A DNA stretch of 64,000 nt from Cenococcum geophilum 1.58. Taxonomy: Eukaryota > Ascomycota > Dothideomycetes > Gloniales > Gloniaceae. The translations under genes were made by a program, and so were the position numbers. The notes under the pieces are model-generated. The model saw only the letters and a list, made by a program, of their open reading frames with translations. It made no database searches and had not been told where the DNA came from. This document shows positions 1 to 10,437 of this stretch, one piece after another (the first letter of the stretch is position 1; every line of letters starts with the position of its first letter). The stretch lies in contig KV748194.1 of NCBI GenBank assembly GCA_001692895.1, positions 2,414,746 to 2,478,745 on the forward strand, given 5' to 3'.

Positions 1-529
1 CGATCGTATGCGCAGCATCTAGATGCCTGAAGGAATCAGTGGCATTGCTTATCGTGAAATCTCTTAGCGCAATTTCCGTCCGATGACTCGATGTCGCTTC
101 GGGATTATGCTGATAATTTATGAGGAAACCTGCGACAGCATCCTGGTTTACATAACGTAATAAATATACAATTCTCGCAATCTTTCCAAATCGAATTCTG
201 TAATGTTCAACGAATACCAAAAGGCATTATTCGTGTAAGCACATTGAACAAACTGGCGAATTCCATCGGCCTCAAAAGGCCTGACGCTCGCTCGTATATG
301 TGGGAGTTTAGAAACTTCTTTTTCTAGAAATTAGAGTAACAGCCACCGACGCCAACTCTGAAAAAGAAAAAAAAATCGGATCTATGAACCTCCGGTGACC
401 TTTTTTGACCGTACCCTATGCATAAACGAAGAGAAAATGTCCGAGGAACTCGCGTATGCCAAGTGAAAGCCCAAGCTCGCGGGCAGTTAAACTTTCTGCC
501 AGACGTGTCACCAAACTCGCTCGTCGACT
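1..529. other. No gene recognised; 3' flank of the aps1-type gene
   Basis: This stretch lies downstream of the minus-strand Nudix gene and probably includes its 3' untranslated region. I see no coding sequence with a recognisable family signature, no tRNA and no inverted-repeat element. The short open frames here have no supporting features. Confidence 0.5.
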
Positions 530-1125
530 CTACCGGTGCATAGTACATCGATTCAGAGCGTCCAACAATTCAGGTCGATCCGCCAGCGCCTGGGTTGCCT
601 GGGAGAAAGTCATCCACTGTCTCGCTCTCTTGTGCATTTCAGGCCATTGTGCTTCCTGCTTCTCCACAGTGCCCTCGAAAAAGTGATAGGCAGCTTTGGG
701 TGCCTGGGCAGTGAGCTGCTCGGGCTTTCGTTTCTCTGGGATGAGGCCTAGATCGTATGTGATTTTGCAGATGATTCCTGCTTCTTCCCAAGCCTCCCGT
801 TTCGCAGCATCCTGCGCCGTCGCTTCATCGGTCTCCCAACCGCCTTTCGGAAGGACCCAGCCGCCACGACGGGTGGATTGTATGAGAAGGACGTAGTATT
901 TGTCCGAGGAGAGTGGGACTATGCCCGCGACGAGTCGTTCGCCTTGAGAGCCGTAACCTGTGGGTTTGGAAAGCTTTCAGCAAAACTATCCAGCTAAATT
1001 ATCCCCCAAAATCCCATCACAATGACAGATTTATATTTGTCTCTGCTTTCCGGTGTCTTGTGATCACACTTACGTTGATTGCTTCGCCCCGTTCGCGCCT
1101 CCATGGGCAGCTGATGTGCGGCCAT
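530..1125 (-). CDS. aps1: Diphosphoinositol polyphosphate phosphohydrolase, Nudix family (aps1/DDP1 type)
   Basis: The gene has two exons on the minus strand, 1125-1074 and 957-530, joined across a 116-nt intron with GTAAGT at its start and CACAG at its end. The spliced frame is 160 codons including the stop, so the protein is 159 residues. It starts MAAHQLPMEARTGRSNQRYG and then GERLVAGIVPLS, which is the usual opening of fungal Aps1 proteins. A Nudix box lies at about residues 56-79, with PKGGWE followed by KREAWEEAGI; these Glu residues bind the metal. Family members cleave the diphosphate of inositol pyrophosphates and also hydrolyse Ap5A/Ap6A in the cytosol. The box has one residue more than the textbook spacing between its first Glu and the REUXEE part. 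The start is the first ATG in the exon, and a second ATG lies 7 codons in. I am confident of the family; the substrate is inferred from it. Confidence 0.9.
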
Positions 1126-2694
1126 GTCGACTTGCTCAGTTAAGGGAAGAACCGCTAGGGGAAAGCTGGCTTAGAGATTTCACTCACTCGACCTAAGGAA
1201 ATGGCAGCTGAAGGAGAGGCTAGGTCGGAAGTGGTTTGGATGGCCTAAGAAGAAGGGAAAGGCCGGCAAACACGAAGGGATAGTTCTTCGTCTGAGTTCA
1301 GAGCGCAGTGCTTCGGGGGCGGCTGGTGATGAAGAACCGTCAGTCCCGCGGGGGACGGGGCTGAGGAAATTGGAGTGACCTGCGCAGGTGAAAGGAGGGA
1401 GGCATCGTGGATCGTGTATGTGTTTTAGTTGTGATTGAATAGGGTCGAAAAAAGTGGGAGACTAAAAGCTCGTCGGCCGGGACGCGTACAGTCGCCCTCA
1501 GCATCCTCTCCGATAGGCGCCAAGCTGCCTGATCCTCGAGTTGCATAGAGAGACTGAGGACGCCCTCGCTCGCGCACAGGGGGCGTGCCGTGGTGAGATG
1601 GGCCTCATGGTAGGTAAGCAGCGCGAGACAGCGGCAGCATCGGGCATGGAAGGCAAGGAAGGGCGCCCGCAGAGAGGGGCATCACCGGGCCTGTGTCTCC
1701 GCCTAGACGCTGCAAAGGCTTTAGGTACCTATCTCGCGGGCTCATGGGCAACGTTGAGCCTTGCCGGCATCCAAAAATTCTGCCTGTAGCTGCTATGACG
1801 TGGTCGGAAAGCCGTTCAGTGCAACAATTGGCCCCGTAGCGCTCCAGTAGCATTGCGAGACTTGACCCCGTGAAGACCCCCAGATCAGATATCGCAGTAT
1901 CTCTTCGCCGCAGTGGTACCTGAACAACCAGGCCAGCATGCTCGCACAGCACGCTCGCACAGCACGCTTCCGCATGGCCAGCGCAGCAACTGTCATAATT
2001 GCTTGTCACAGCCGACACTGTCTGCCTCCGCCGTGCTTGGTTGGGCTGTCCTAGAGCGCGGCAGCCACTGGGAAATTCCCCCTCAGAGCTTCTCACGACA
2101 CTTATTCTATTGTCCCCGACTAGGCTCCCCCACTGCAATCACTGTTACCTGCTCGCCACGCTTACTTGCCGTCATGCAGGCCCTTGCTAAGGAAGAGGGC
2201 GTCATTTCTTTTTTAACGCCCATCGGTATGTCTCGCTCCAGTCATTTGCGTTGCTTTCGGCCCGTGGCTGTCTGGCTGGATGGCGTTCGGCCGCCCACTT
2301 CAAAGCCTTTAAAGGCAACAGACGACGCTTATTCCGGCATCCGACGAAGGCATGCTGACCGGCTCTTCCAAAACTCTTAGGCTATCAGGCGGGGGACTGT
2401 GGATATTGCAAAGACCCAACGACGAACCGGAGGACCCCAAACTCTCGTGCGTACTTTCCCAATATCCAACCTGACACAAACCGGTACACGTGCGTGTTTC
2501 GTTCGTGACATCAGCGAGTACCGCTATATTGCTGCCACTATCACTGAGGATCTTCATGACGCTGCTCTAGTCCTGCGACTTTCCTTAATGTTCTGTTGAC
2601 GTTGTTCTCCTCACGTGTTTTCGTCTCTGCAATTGCATGGATATCCGTTATTGTGCTGGATTCGGACAAGAGCAGAAATGCCTGAGAACAATAG
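1126..2694. other. Intergenic region between divergent genes
   Basis: About 1.5 kb of GC-rich DNA separates the aps1-type gene from the ATE1 gene, which are transcribed away from each other. It should hold both promoters. Two overlapping open frames (1605-2138 minus, 1913-2380 plus) have no recognisable motif and lie opposite each other, so I do not call them genes. I saw no tRNA and no repeat. Confidence 0.5.
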
Positions 2695-4481
2695 CTGTTT
2701 GACTCGAAATTGGACATACGAGACTATGTTCCCAAAGGTCGTCTTTCAGAGAGAAGCAGATTACAAACAGCAATCTCTCCATCCCTAAAGCACTCTGAGC
2801 CATGTTGTTATGATTGCATATGGAATATCCCTGCAACAGCCAAACCGGAAGCTCATTACAATGTGATACTGATTCTTCGATACCCAGGTGCATGCTATTA
2901 TGCTGTTTCAAAGGATCTGACTGTAGATGATTATCAAGGACTTGTTGATAGAGGCTGGAGACGGTACGAATGCATGATATCCATGCCCCCAGCTACTCAA
3001 GCGCAAGGTTACTTTTCCTATGTGAAAGAGCTGCAAATCTGAGGGTTTTAAAATGGTCTATTGATAACTAACTACAATCTACTATCAGATCTGGCACTCT
3101 ACTCTACAAGCCTGACGTGCGTCGACACTGCTGTCCCCACTACACGATTCGGTTAGTTCGAGCGTTCTGCAACATCTCTGATAACTAACTGGTTCTTTGA
3201 AGAATACCAGTGGATTCCTTCAAACCTGCAAGAGATCAAAGACACGCCGTGCATCGTTGGAACAAGTTCGTTCTTGGGGATGCGTACATTAAAAATGCGG
3301 CTAGAGCATACCCAAAAACTAAAGCGTACGCGTACTTGCTTATAAGTTCATGGAATGCGCAGGCCTTCACTAATTGATATTCAGGGAGAAGGGCCAACAG
3401 AGAAATAGCTTTGGTTTAATCGAAGCAATTCATGAGAGCGAATATAGCAACATCAAGAGGCCACCAGAACCGGCGCACCGTCTTGAGGTAAGCCTCGAAC
3501 CAGATAATTTCACGGAAGAGAAGTACACTATCTTCGAAAACTATCAGCGGGCTGTTCATCACGAGAAGCCGTCAGATATATCCCAGCAAGGCTTCCGGCG
3601 TTTTCTTTGTGATTCGCCTCTCCATCGTACTACCAGGGCCTCAAATGGGACAGAACAACCCCTTGGATCGTTTCATCAATGTTATCGCCTCGATGGACGC
3701 CTCATAGCCGTGGGTGTAATAGACCTGCTCCCGCATTGTGTGAGTGGTGTTTATTTTATGTACCACGAAGACTTTGAGAGGTGGAGTTTTGGGAAGCTTA
3801 GTGCGCTTCGCGAAGCTGCGTTGGCACTTGAGGCTGGATATGAGTATTACTACATGGGCTATTATATTCATTCTTGCATGAAGATGCGCTACAAATCCGA
3901 CTACAAACCTCAGTATGTGCTTGACCCAGAATCTCTCGAATGGGACCCCCTGGACGGCGACCTCAGACGGCTTTTGGATTCCAAGGCTTATGTGTCTTTG
4001 TCGCATGAGCGGGGCTCGAGTGGAGACAAGGCAGTTTCTGATGGAGAATCAGGTGAATATCAACATAAGGGAATGAAGTTTGATAGCCTTCCCTTTCCGC
4101 TACCAGCTGACGCTGAAGCTGCGGTGGAACATGGAACGTCACTCTTTGAACTCAAAATCCCAGGTGTATTAACTGTAGAGGAAGTCGTTGAAAAAGTAGA
4201 TATTAGTCGAATATCCATGGAGATTCGAGGAGGTCTGGTGGTTCAAATGGAGGTGAGCAACCCCAAAAGCCCCATGACCAGTAATACTCTTCCCAAAAAA
4301 ATAATAATAATTAAGCCTACTCGTATAACCAAGAAACAACGCTTACTAATGCAAGGGTCTTGTGGCGTGGGAAAATGGAAATCTTTTGGATCCACAATCT
4401 CTAAAAGGCTTCATTGCTGAGTTTGCGGCTTGCGTGGGCCCGAAGGTTGCAAAAAGCATGNTCGTGCGATTAAGTAGATAG
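2695..4481 (+). CDS. ate1: Arginyl-tRNA--protein transferase (ATE1); 5' end not resolved
   Basis: ATE1 moves arginine from Arg-tRNA to N-terminal Asp or Glu (and oxidised Cys), marking proteins for the N-degron pathway. Exons I can join are 2695?-2963, 3089-3151, 3203-3325, 3385-4252 and 4356-4481, all in one frame. Family motifs appear in order: a Cys-rich part (CCYDC), DRGWRR, CCPHYTIR, FKPARDQR, RWNKFVLGD, and the C-terminal signature YYMGYYIHSCMKMRYKSDYK followed by PQYVLDP. The 3152-3202 intron has a good CTAAC branch site but ends in GAAG, chosen because only that keeps the frame. The 4253-4355 intron ends in CAAG. The first exon has no in-frame ATG after the stop at 2692-2694, so a start exon lies upstream or the 5' part is damaged. 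One ambiguous base (4461) lies near the stop codon. The family call is firm; the 5' structure is open. Confidence 0.85.
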
Positions 4482-5223
4482 GCCCAGCAGTCCTCACCTA
4501 TTAACTTTCGTAGCATAGCATACTCACACAATACACACACATCGGTCATGCACTAGGCCTCCGTTGGCCAGAAAACAAATAAATTCACTTCATAGCGACG
4601 TGGTCCGTTGTATAAAGTTTCTACGGACTTCTCCCACTTCCCGTCAATATGGTCAATATTCTGCATAACTACCGGCACACAGATTCACAGGACACCACAA
4701 TTTAGCATTGAAAATTACCGTCGGCTCACATAATTGTTCCCAATACTTCTGAGAGGATGCCATCTCACTATTGGATCAACAGGGATAAGATACCAATTTA
4801 AGAAGTTAGTGATCTTCCTCTCTATTTTGATTTGCTAGTCGACTTCTCTTTCGGTGACTACTACGCCTTCAACACTGGAGGCGGGCCTATCGAGTGTGGA
4901 AACTGGAATTGCAACGGTCATTTCCGTGGAGACGAACCAGAATGTTACGGGCCATACAACATTCAACTCATGAGTGACATAGACAAATATGGAACACGCT
5001 GCCGCATTGACAACAGGATAATGGCTGCGTGGTTATGAACCATGAGAAGGCAAGACGATCTGAGTGATAGACTCTATCGCCTTGAACTACTGGTAAACTG
5101 ACACCCGTATGGAACCGCACACCGTCGACATGGTTTCTTGGACAGCGAACACGAAGCAGAGGCCAAGTTCAATGAAGGAATGAGAGGTGATGATACTGCT
5201 GTGGAAGAACCAAGTATTTATCT
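4482..5223. other. Unassigned sequence with one small Cys-containing open frame
   Basis: An open frame runs from just after a stop near 4800 to 5038 on the plus strand, without a convincing ATG at its front. It contains GDYYAFNTGGGPIECGNW and several more cysteines (CNGHF, PECYGPY). This could be the remnant of a secreted or Cys-rich protein gene, but I do not recognise a family. I see nothing else here before the hAT-type element. Confidence 0.25.
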
Positions 5224-5231
5224 GTTGAATA

Positions 5232-5667
5232 CAGTGATCTATTTGGATTGGCGCCTATTTGGAGCGGCCGGCTGGCGCCTCTCTGCATTGGCTGTGGATC
5301 TGGTGATTTTGCAGCCGGAGTGGCGTGGATTTGAGGCCGTGGAGCGCTTGGAGCGCCGGATCTGTCTAAAATAGTATAATTAGGCCTAAAGTAGTAGTAA
5401 GTAGACCTAAGGTAGAGAAATAGGTATAAAATTTAAAAGAGGTGGCTTAGTAATACTACCACGTGATTGCACGTGAAGATAAGATAAGAAATTTTATCAG
5501 GAATAAGATTGTCTTTTATGTGCCTTCCCCCTTTTTAACACGCTCGTGATACGATATCTATGTCAAGATTTGCAATGGAGGGCCGCGGCGCGCCTGGCGC
5601 CAAATCAAATATTGAGGACGTGGATTTGACCTCAGATCCACGCCACGCCAATCCAAATAGATCACTG
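5232..5667. mobile_element. hAT-type non-autonomous DNA transposon (MITE), 436 bp
   Basis: The ends are perfect 22-bp inverted repeats starting CAGTGATCTATTTGGATTGG, at 5232-5253 and 5646-5667. They are flanked by an exact 8-bp direct repeat GTTGAATA at 5224-5231 and 5668-5675. An 8-bp target duplication and CAGTG ends are characteristic of the hAT superfamily. The inside has no transposase frame. It does hold a smaller palindromic stretch, including ACCACGTGATTGCACGTGAAG. The perfect repeats suggest a fairly recent insertion. Confidence 0.9.
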
Positions 5668-6355
5668 GTTGAATATGCCAGTGACAGCGCCTTCGTCATA
5701 AGCGTGAACTTAGGACCGCAGACCCTCCCCGGTACAACAAGAATAATACAAACGAGCTTATGCAAGGAGGCCGTGCCAGAGGTGGTGTTTAAGGTTATAC
5801 AGTCGAAACTCTTTAGTACGATATTTGATTACAACGATATACTCTATATTACGATCTACACCCCTTAATCAAAATATTTTTGGTGTGATATTACGATATA
5901 CTGACTATTCACAATATCGTTAAGTTTTCTCTACCAAAATCGTTATAACCAGTAGAGATTTTGTATGGGAGGGGTCCTACTTGGCCCGTGAAGTAGACGC
6001 CCTACGCCCTTTTGGGATGCCTAGCCACGCATCAGCCTCCTTTTCCTGCTTATTAACCTAACACGTGACTCTATGTATAACAATACCATTGGTATTACGA
6101 TACGGTCGGCCGTACGACCCGCATCGTTATAAAGAGTTTTGACTGTAGTCAAGTGGGTACCGGACCAGTCACTGCTCGAATTGGCGCCTGAATCTCAGAA
6201 ACGCAACGATAGAAAGTCTAATCAATTTGACGACCAACGAGAGCCTTTGCATCGGAATGTCAGGCAAGCTCAACATCGACAAAACCCCCTTACTCCCGCG
6301 CTTGATAGGCCATTGAATAACGGAATCCCCCACAAGGATACGATTACTTCGGCAT
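5668..6355 (+). pseudogene. Unidentified open frame split by a mariner-type MITE
   Basis: A plus-strand frame reads through 5668-5799 (VEYASDSAFVISVNLGPQ... VVFKVI). It continues in the same frame right after the MITE at 6148-6355 (VKWVPDQSLLELAPESQKRN... DTITSA, then a stop). Removing the element with one TA copy leaves about 113 uninterrupted codons. In that frame, the sequence left of the hAT-type element has two stops near 5187-5192, so the gene's front is lost or spliced. I do not recognise the protein. It could be a dead host gene exon or a chance frame. Confidence 0.35.
5800..6145. mobile_element. Tc1/mariner-type MITE, 346 bp
   Basis: The two ends are imperfect inverted repeats, CAGTCGAAACTCTTTA on the left and its complement with one change on the right, extending into a shared ATCGTTATAA-like stretch. 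TA stands on both sides (5798-5799 and 6146-6147), the target duplication of the Tc1/mariner superfamily. The inside is AT-rich and has no transposase. It lies within the open frame described at 5668-6355. Confidence 0.85.
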
Positions 6356-7428
6356 AGAATCGAAACATGCAAATCCTAGAATATCACCAAGTGAGTTGTC
6401 AGCATCTTCCCACGTAGTGAAACAATCAAGTTCTGGAGCCGAGCTGAGTACTGTACATCTCCGAACAGAAAACTTTCAATAGGCAAAGGCCTTATCAGGC
6501 TTAATACCAGCCACATCGATGACGACTCAGATCTCTTTAAAGCTCTCGAGCTTAGCAAGCAAATAGTTATCAAGTCTCGTTATGAACCTGAACTGGAGGA
6601 AGCCTTTGAATAAGTCGGCAAGAGGTCGCCACCTCTAGGCTAAACCCTAACTTTCGAACAGAGCTTAGGGCGGCTACAGAAGAGAGCTTAAGGGTAAATA
6701 AATCTAATGGGTGGGGGAACTTCATGTCCATCCAGGAGATGGTTGCGAAAGCAAACCGATTAAAGTTAGCAAGAGGCGAAGACATTGTCCCTAACGACTG
6801 CAGGTTGAGGGCTCGTGGGTCCGAAGTGACTGGAGTTCACCAGACCATTCGGCATCTGCAGCAGAAGCAGCCTCGTCCCCCGCTGCAGAGCCCAACAGTT
6901 AATAGACTCTTGGTATAGCAAACCAGGCAAAACTCTCGGTTCGACGGCACAAAAAAGTGCGGGCTTTCGCAACATGACGTTGTTCCCAAACCCTCCCTTT
7001 CCCCTTCTGCACACCCTGCTATATAAGCCCTAAATGTATTATCACGGAAGATGAGAAGGCAGTTGGGGATCCAGTTCTGGGTTATTCATTGGAACCTAGG
7101 CGAAAAGTCAATAAACTCTCAGTAACCGAAAATGAAGCCTGCGGCTACCTAGAAAGTATGATCTCGTTGAGAAGGGCGTATGTTGCTATGTAAATTAACC
7201 ATACGGGCCAAGGCATATCTTTGGTAGCATGAGTGTCGTAACCACCTATTGTCACTAAGCTAGCTTAAAAAATTAAAATGTATATAGATAACACTCAGAC
7301 TTGGATCGCTTAACGTAAATTGACTTCTTTAGGGCATGTTATTAGCCTGGCGCCAAGCCCGTCCCCCGACCGAAAAAGTTCCGCATAATCGCTCTGCTTC
7401 TTACCACTCAACATTCATACCCGCAATT
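6356..7428. other. Unassigned region and likely promoter of the TSC13-type gene
   Basis: About 1 kb without a recognisable gene. Several short open frames exist on both strands but none has a family motif or splice structure I can support. The last few hundred bases before 7429 probably hold the promoter and leader of the enoyl reductase gene. Confidence 0.4.
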
Positions 7429-8456
7429 ATGGCGTCGACGTCCTTGACCCTAATTGTCCGCCCACGGGGTAAGTGATACTAATTTTATGGTTTAGGAATA
7501 CATATTTAACAAGTATTCTTCTAGGAAAACCAATCAGAGGTCTTCCAGAAGAGATTGTTATTGATCCTAAGGATTCAGTGGCAGGGCTTTACAAGAAGAT
7601 TGCAGCATCATCAAAGTCCTCAATTCACCGTCTCAAAATCACCAAAGGTAGTGATGGTTCAGCCATCCCAATTTCTGGGGTCCTTACAATAGAGCAGACA
7701 GGCCTCCGGAATAAAAGCACCATAGATGTCAAGGATCTAGGTGTGTGATCCTCAGTGCTATATTGCCTTTCTATCTCTAATATACTCTGTCTAGGACCTC
7801 AAATCGCCTGGCGAACAGTCTTCATAGTCGAATACCTAGGGCCTCTCCTCTTTCACCCACTCCTCTACTACTTCCGCCCAATCATTTATAAAACTTCGGA
7901 GGCACCTTCAGAGCTCCAAACTCTGTCCCTAATACTTATAAGTCTCCACTTTATCAAGCGCGAGTATGAGACTCTATTTGTGCATCGCTTCTCGCTTGCT
8001 ACGATGCCCGCCCGAAATATATTCAAGAATAGCGCCCATTACTGGCTTTTTGCTGGGTTGAATATAGCATATTGGACATACGCGCCCAGTGCACCGACAG
8101 CTCAATGGCCCAATCCGCTCATAAAATATGCTGGCATTGTGCTGTTCATTGTAGGGGAACTAGGCAACTTCTCTACTCACCTTACACTTCGTAATCTCCG
8201 GAGACCTGGGAGCACAGACAGGGGGGTTCCTGATGGAGCAAGTTTCAAGTTGGTAACTTGCCCTAACTACATGTTTGAGACAATTGCTTGGGTGGGCATC
8301 TGGATGGTTAATTGGAGCTTGAGCACGGCTGTGTTTCTTGTGCTCGCCGTTGTTCAAATGTCTTTATGGGCGCGGAAGAAGGAGATGAAGTACAGGAAGG
8401 AATTCGGGGATAGATACAAGCGGAAGAGGTTCTTCATCTTTCCAGGCGTCTACTAA
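7429..8456 (+). CDS. tsc13: Very-long-chain trans-2-enoyl-CoA reductase (TSC13/TECR type)
   Basis: The enzyme performs the last step of the four-step fatty acid elongation cycle in the endoplasmic reticulum, reducing trans-2-enoyl-CoA with NADPH; its products feed sphingolipids. Exons are 7429-7468, 7525-7740 and 7795-8456, with introns of 56 and 54 nt ending CTAG. The total is 306 codons, a 305-residue protein close to the family's usual length. Residues 1 to about 85 form the ubiquitin-like N-terminal domain typical of TECR proteins (MASTSLTLIVRPRGKPIRGL). Then come five or so hydrophobic segments and the steroid-5-alpha-reductase-type C-terminal domain. Motifs there are HFIKREYETLFVHRFS, CPNYMFE and the closing GDRYKRKRFFIFPGVY, whose basic stretch near the end fits an ER membrane protein. 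The start is the only ATG giving the domain. Confidence 0.92.
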
Positions 8457-8695
8457 AATATTTGATCGAAAAGGAAGAGCCACAGTCTCCAATGAGGAAG
8501 ACACCCACCCAAGCAACATAGAGATAGGCAGATTCAGCCACACCCAGGGGAAATAATGGAAATGATCACTTGGTGCGGAAACTAGTGAATATTAAAAACC
8601 CAGCCATCCGGTCAGAAGAATTCGAGACCTGGCTTCTGATGCACGCAACTACTGTTATGCTTTTGTATTACTTCTTCAATCCCTCAAGCATAATA

Positions 8696-9267
8696 CAGGG
8701 TCAGCGAGGTTCAGTGTCGCCCCCCTCGTGCGCGCAGCAGCGATGGCATCTAATTTCGCTTAAGCTTCGCCTGAATTAGTATGTAGAGCTAGCAGAATTG
8801 GATGTAGTGGCTGCTAAAAGGAGGGTCGCCTCCTTGCACTTGAAGCTATTCGCCTTACCAATATCGTAATATTTGCTCTAGGTCTTAGTGTAATAGAGCC
8901 TTCCTCTCGTCAATATAAGCTCCAAACGTACCGCCGCCGCCGCCGTTGGAGGCCCTTCTCGTCCGCCCCTTCGAAGGCCTCGACTTTCGCCAATACTGTC
9001 CTTATCTACTCCTCAACCACCCTATCTTGATGCCATATTCGACGGAGGCGACGACGAGAGTTACACCACGATCTAGAATAAAGATCACGATATTAGTAAG
9101 GAAGGTATTGCGAATAGCTTCAAGTGCAAGGAGGCGACCCTCCTTCTAGCAGCCACTACATCCAATTCTGCTAGCTCTACATACTAATTCAGGCGAAGCT
9201 TAAGCGAAATTAGATGCCATCGCTGCTGCGCGCACGGGGGGGGCGACACTGAACCTCGCTGACCCTG
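8696..9267. mobile_element. Fold-back DNA transposon with about 150-bp inverted repeats, TA target
   Basis: Long, nearly identical inverted repeats start CAGGGTCAGCGAGGTTCAGT and cover about 8696-8853 and 9115-9267. They weaken further in, where GAAGCTATTCGC is still mirrored. TA flanks both ends (8694-8695 and 9268-9269), as in Tc1/mariner-like elements. The centre (about 8860-9110) has a GCC-repeat stretch and no transposase. It is GC-rich and shows no RIP, so it looks young or sheltered. Confidence 0.85.
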
Positions 9268-10130
9268 TACTCTAATCGGATTTGAGGTTTCTTTGTGGTG
9301 ATGAATTCCTCGGTCAATCCTTCTATTTTAGCGCGAAAGGGCGCTACCGCCTCACTAAAGTCGTCGTTGCTCACCTTCTTCCTCGGCCAGACCGGAGTGA
9401 CTGTGCCCTGCATAAGCGCTTTAACGAGCTACCCTTTCTTCACCGGATTTTTCGCTTGAAATCGCAGTATTCCATTCGCCTTACGCCGCGCTTCTGTGTT
9501 ACAAGCTGAAGCTTACCGCATTCTTTGCCTTTTCAATACGCGGCGATGGGAACATGGGCATTGTGGGGTCCTTCTGCGACGAACCCACAGAGGTCCTCTC
9601 CTTTCAGCTGATGGTCTGACGGCCGTTGGATTTTTCTGAAAGGGTCCAGAAGGGTATACCACGATTGGCCCATTACCTTGGATGAGCTGCGCTTTTCTGC
9701 TTGACCGCCCGCCGAAACTGGGGTTGACCTAGCGAGGCAAGCCATCGCTCAGCCGCAGCTGCACCAGGTAATCAGTAATTCTCGCCAAGTGGGAGGATGG
9801 CGTGCAGTTATTAAACCAGGCTGCCCCAAACTGTAGTTCTCTGACCTTGAGCTTCTGTATACCTGAATTACCAACGTAGCTTCCACTTTCTGCCGTGTCT
9901 CTTGTCCAGCAAAACACGACTTCTTTCCGGACTACCACTTGCTGGGAGCTCAAGATCACACAAGGCAGTCTTTATTGAGCTTTATCTGGGGTTAAAAACA
10001 TCTTCACGGTCGTGAAGAAGGTCACACGATTTTCCTTTTGCCAGGCCTTTCCTCCGCGGCCCCACCTCAGTCGAAGTGTTGAAAGGCAAGTTGCCTGTGT
10101 GGCACGTTGTTCTAAATATTCTTATCAATG
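9268..10130. other. Unassigned region with two short minus-strand open frames
   Basis: Two neighbouring minus-strand frames (9959-9729 and 9745-9533) overlap slightly. A third (9413 down into the fold-back element) starts MQGTVTPVWPRKKVSNDDF. None shows a family motif I know. They could be parts of one decayed gene cut by the fold-back element, but I cannot support a gene call. Confidence 0.25.
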
Positions 10131-10138
10131 TGTCTGCT

Positions 10139-10147
10139 TTATATAGG
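10139..10147 (+). promoter_or_regulatory. Candidate TATA box of the ppo gene
   Basis: TATATAGG stands about 290 bp before the ppo start codon. It is the best TATA-like match in the upstream region. If it is used, the leader would be long, about 260 nt. Confidence 0.35.
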
Positions 10148-10195
10148 CCCTTCAATATTGTCTCCGCGTTGGTATTTCATAGATTAGAGCCAGAT

Positions 10196-10231
10196 ATGGA
10201 CGGGCTCTTTTGCTTCCGTGCTTTCTTTTGA
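10196..10231 (+). promoter_or_regulatory. Upstream open frame 1 in the presumed ppo leader
   Basis: An 11-codon frame, MDGLFCFRAFF plus stop, lies between the candidate TATA box and the ppo start. If transcribed it could lower translation of ppo. A leader intron could also remove it. Confidence 0.3.
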
Positions 10232-10299
10232 ATTTTTTGCTCCTTCCTCACTTACATACTTAGAGTTTTATTCATCTTTACATAAAGTGGCTGTATTTC

Positions 10300-10350
10300 A
10301 TGGGGAAGATGTACACCGTTTCTACGTCTCTTTCTTTTTGCTCCGCATAG
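10300..10350 (+). promoter_or_regulatory. Upstream open frame 2 in the presumed ppo leader
   Basis: A 16-codon frame (MGKMYTVSTSLSFCSA plus stop) ends 87 bp before the ppo ATG. The same reasoning applies as for the first upstream frame. Confidence 0.3.
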
Positions 10351-10437
10351 TCATTACTTATTTCCTTCCTTTTACACCACGGTACAGCACATCGAGAAGC
10401 TAATTACAAGCAGTACCAGCGCCATACAACCCAACTC

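Noticed and set aside
1605-2138. 177-codon minus-strand open frame
   Set aside because: It overlaps an open frame on the other strand in GC-rich DNA, shows no motif and lies in the divergent promoter region.
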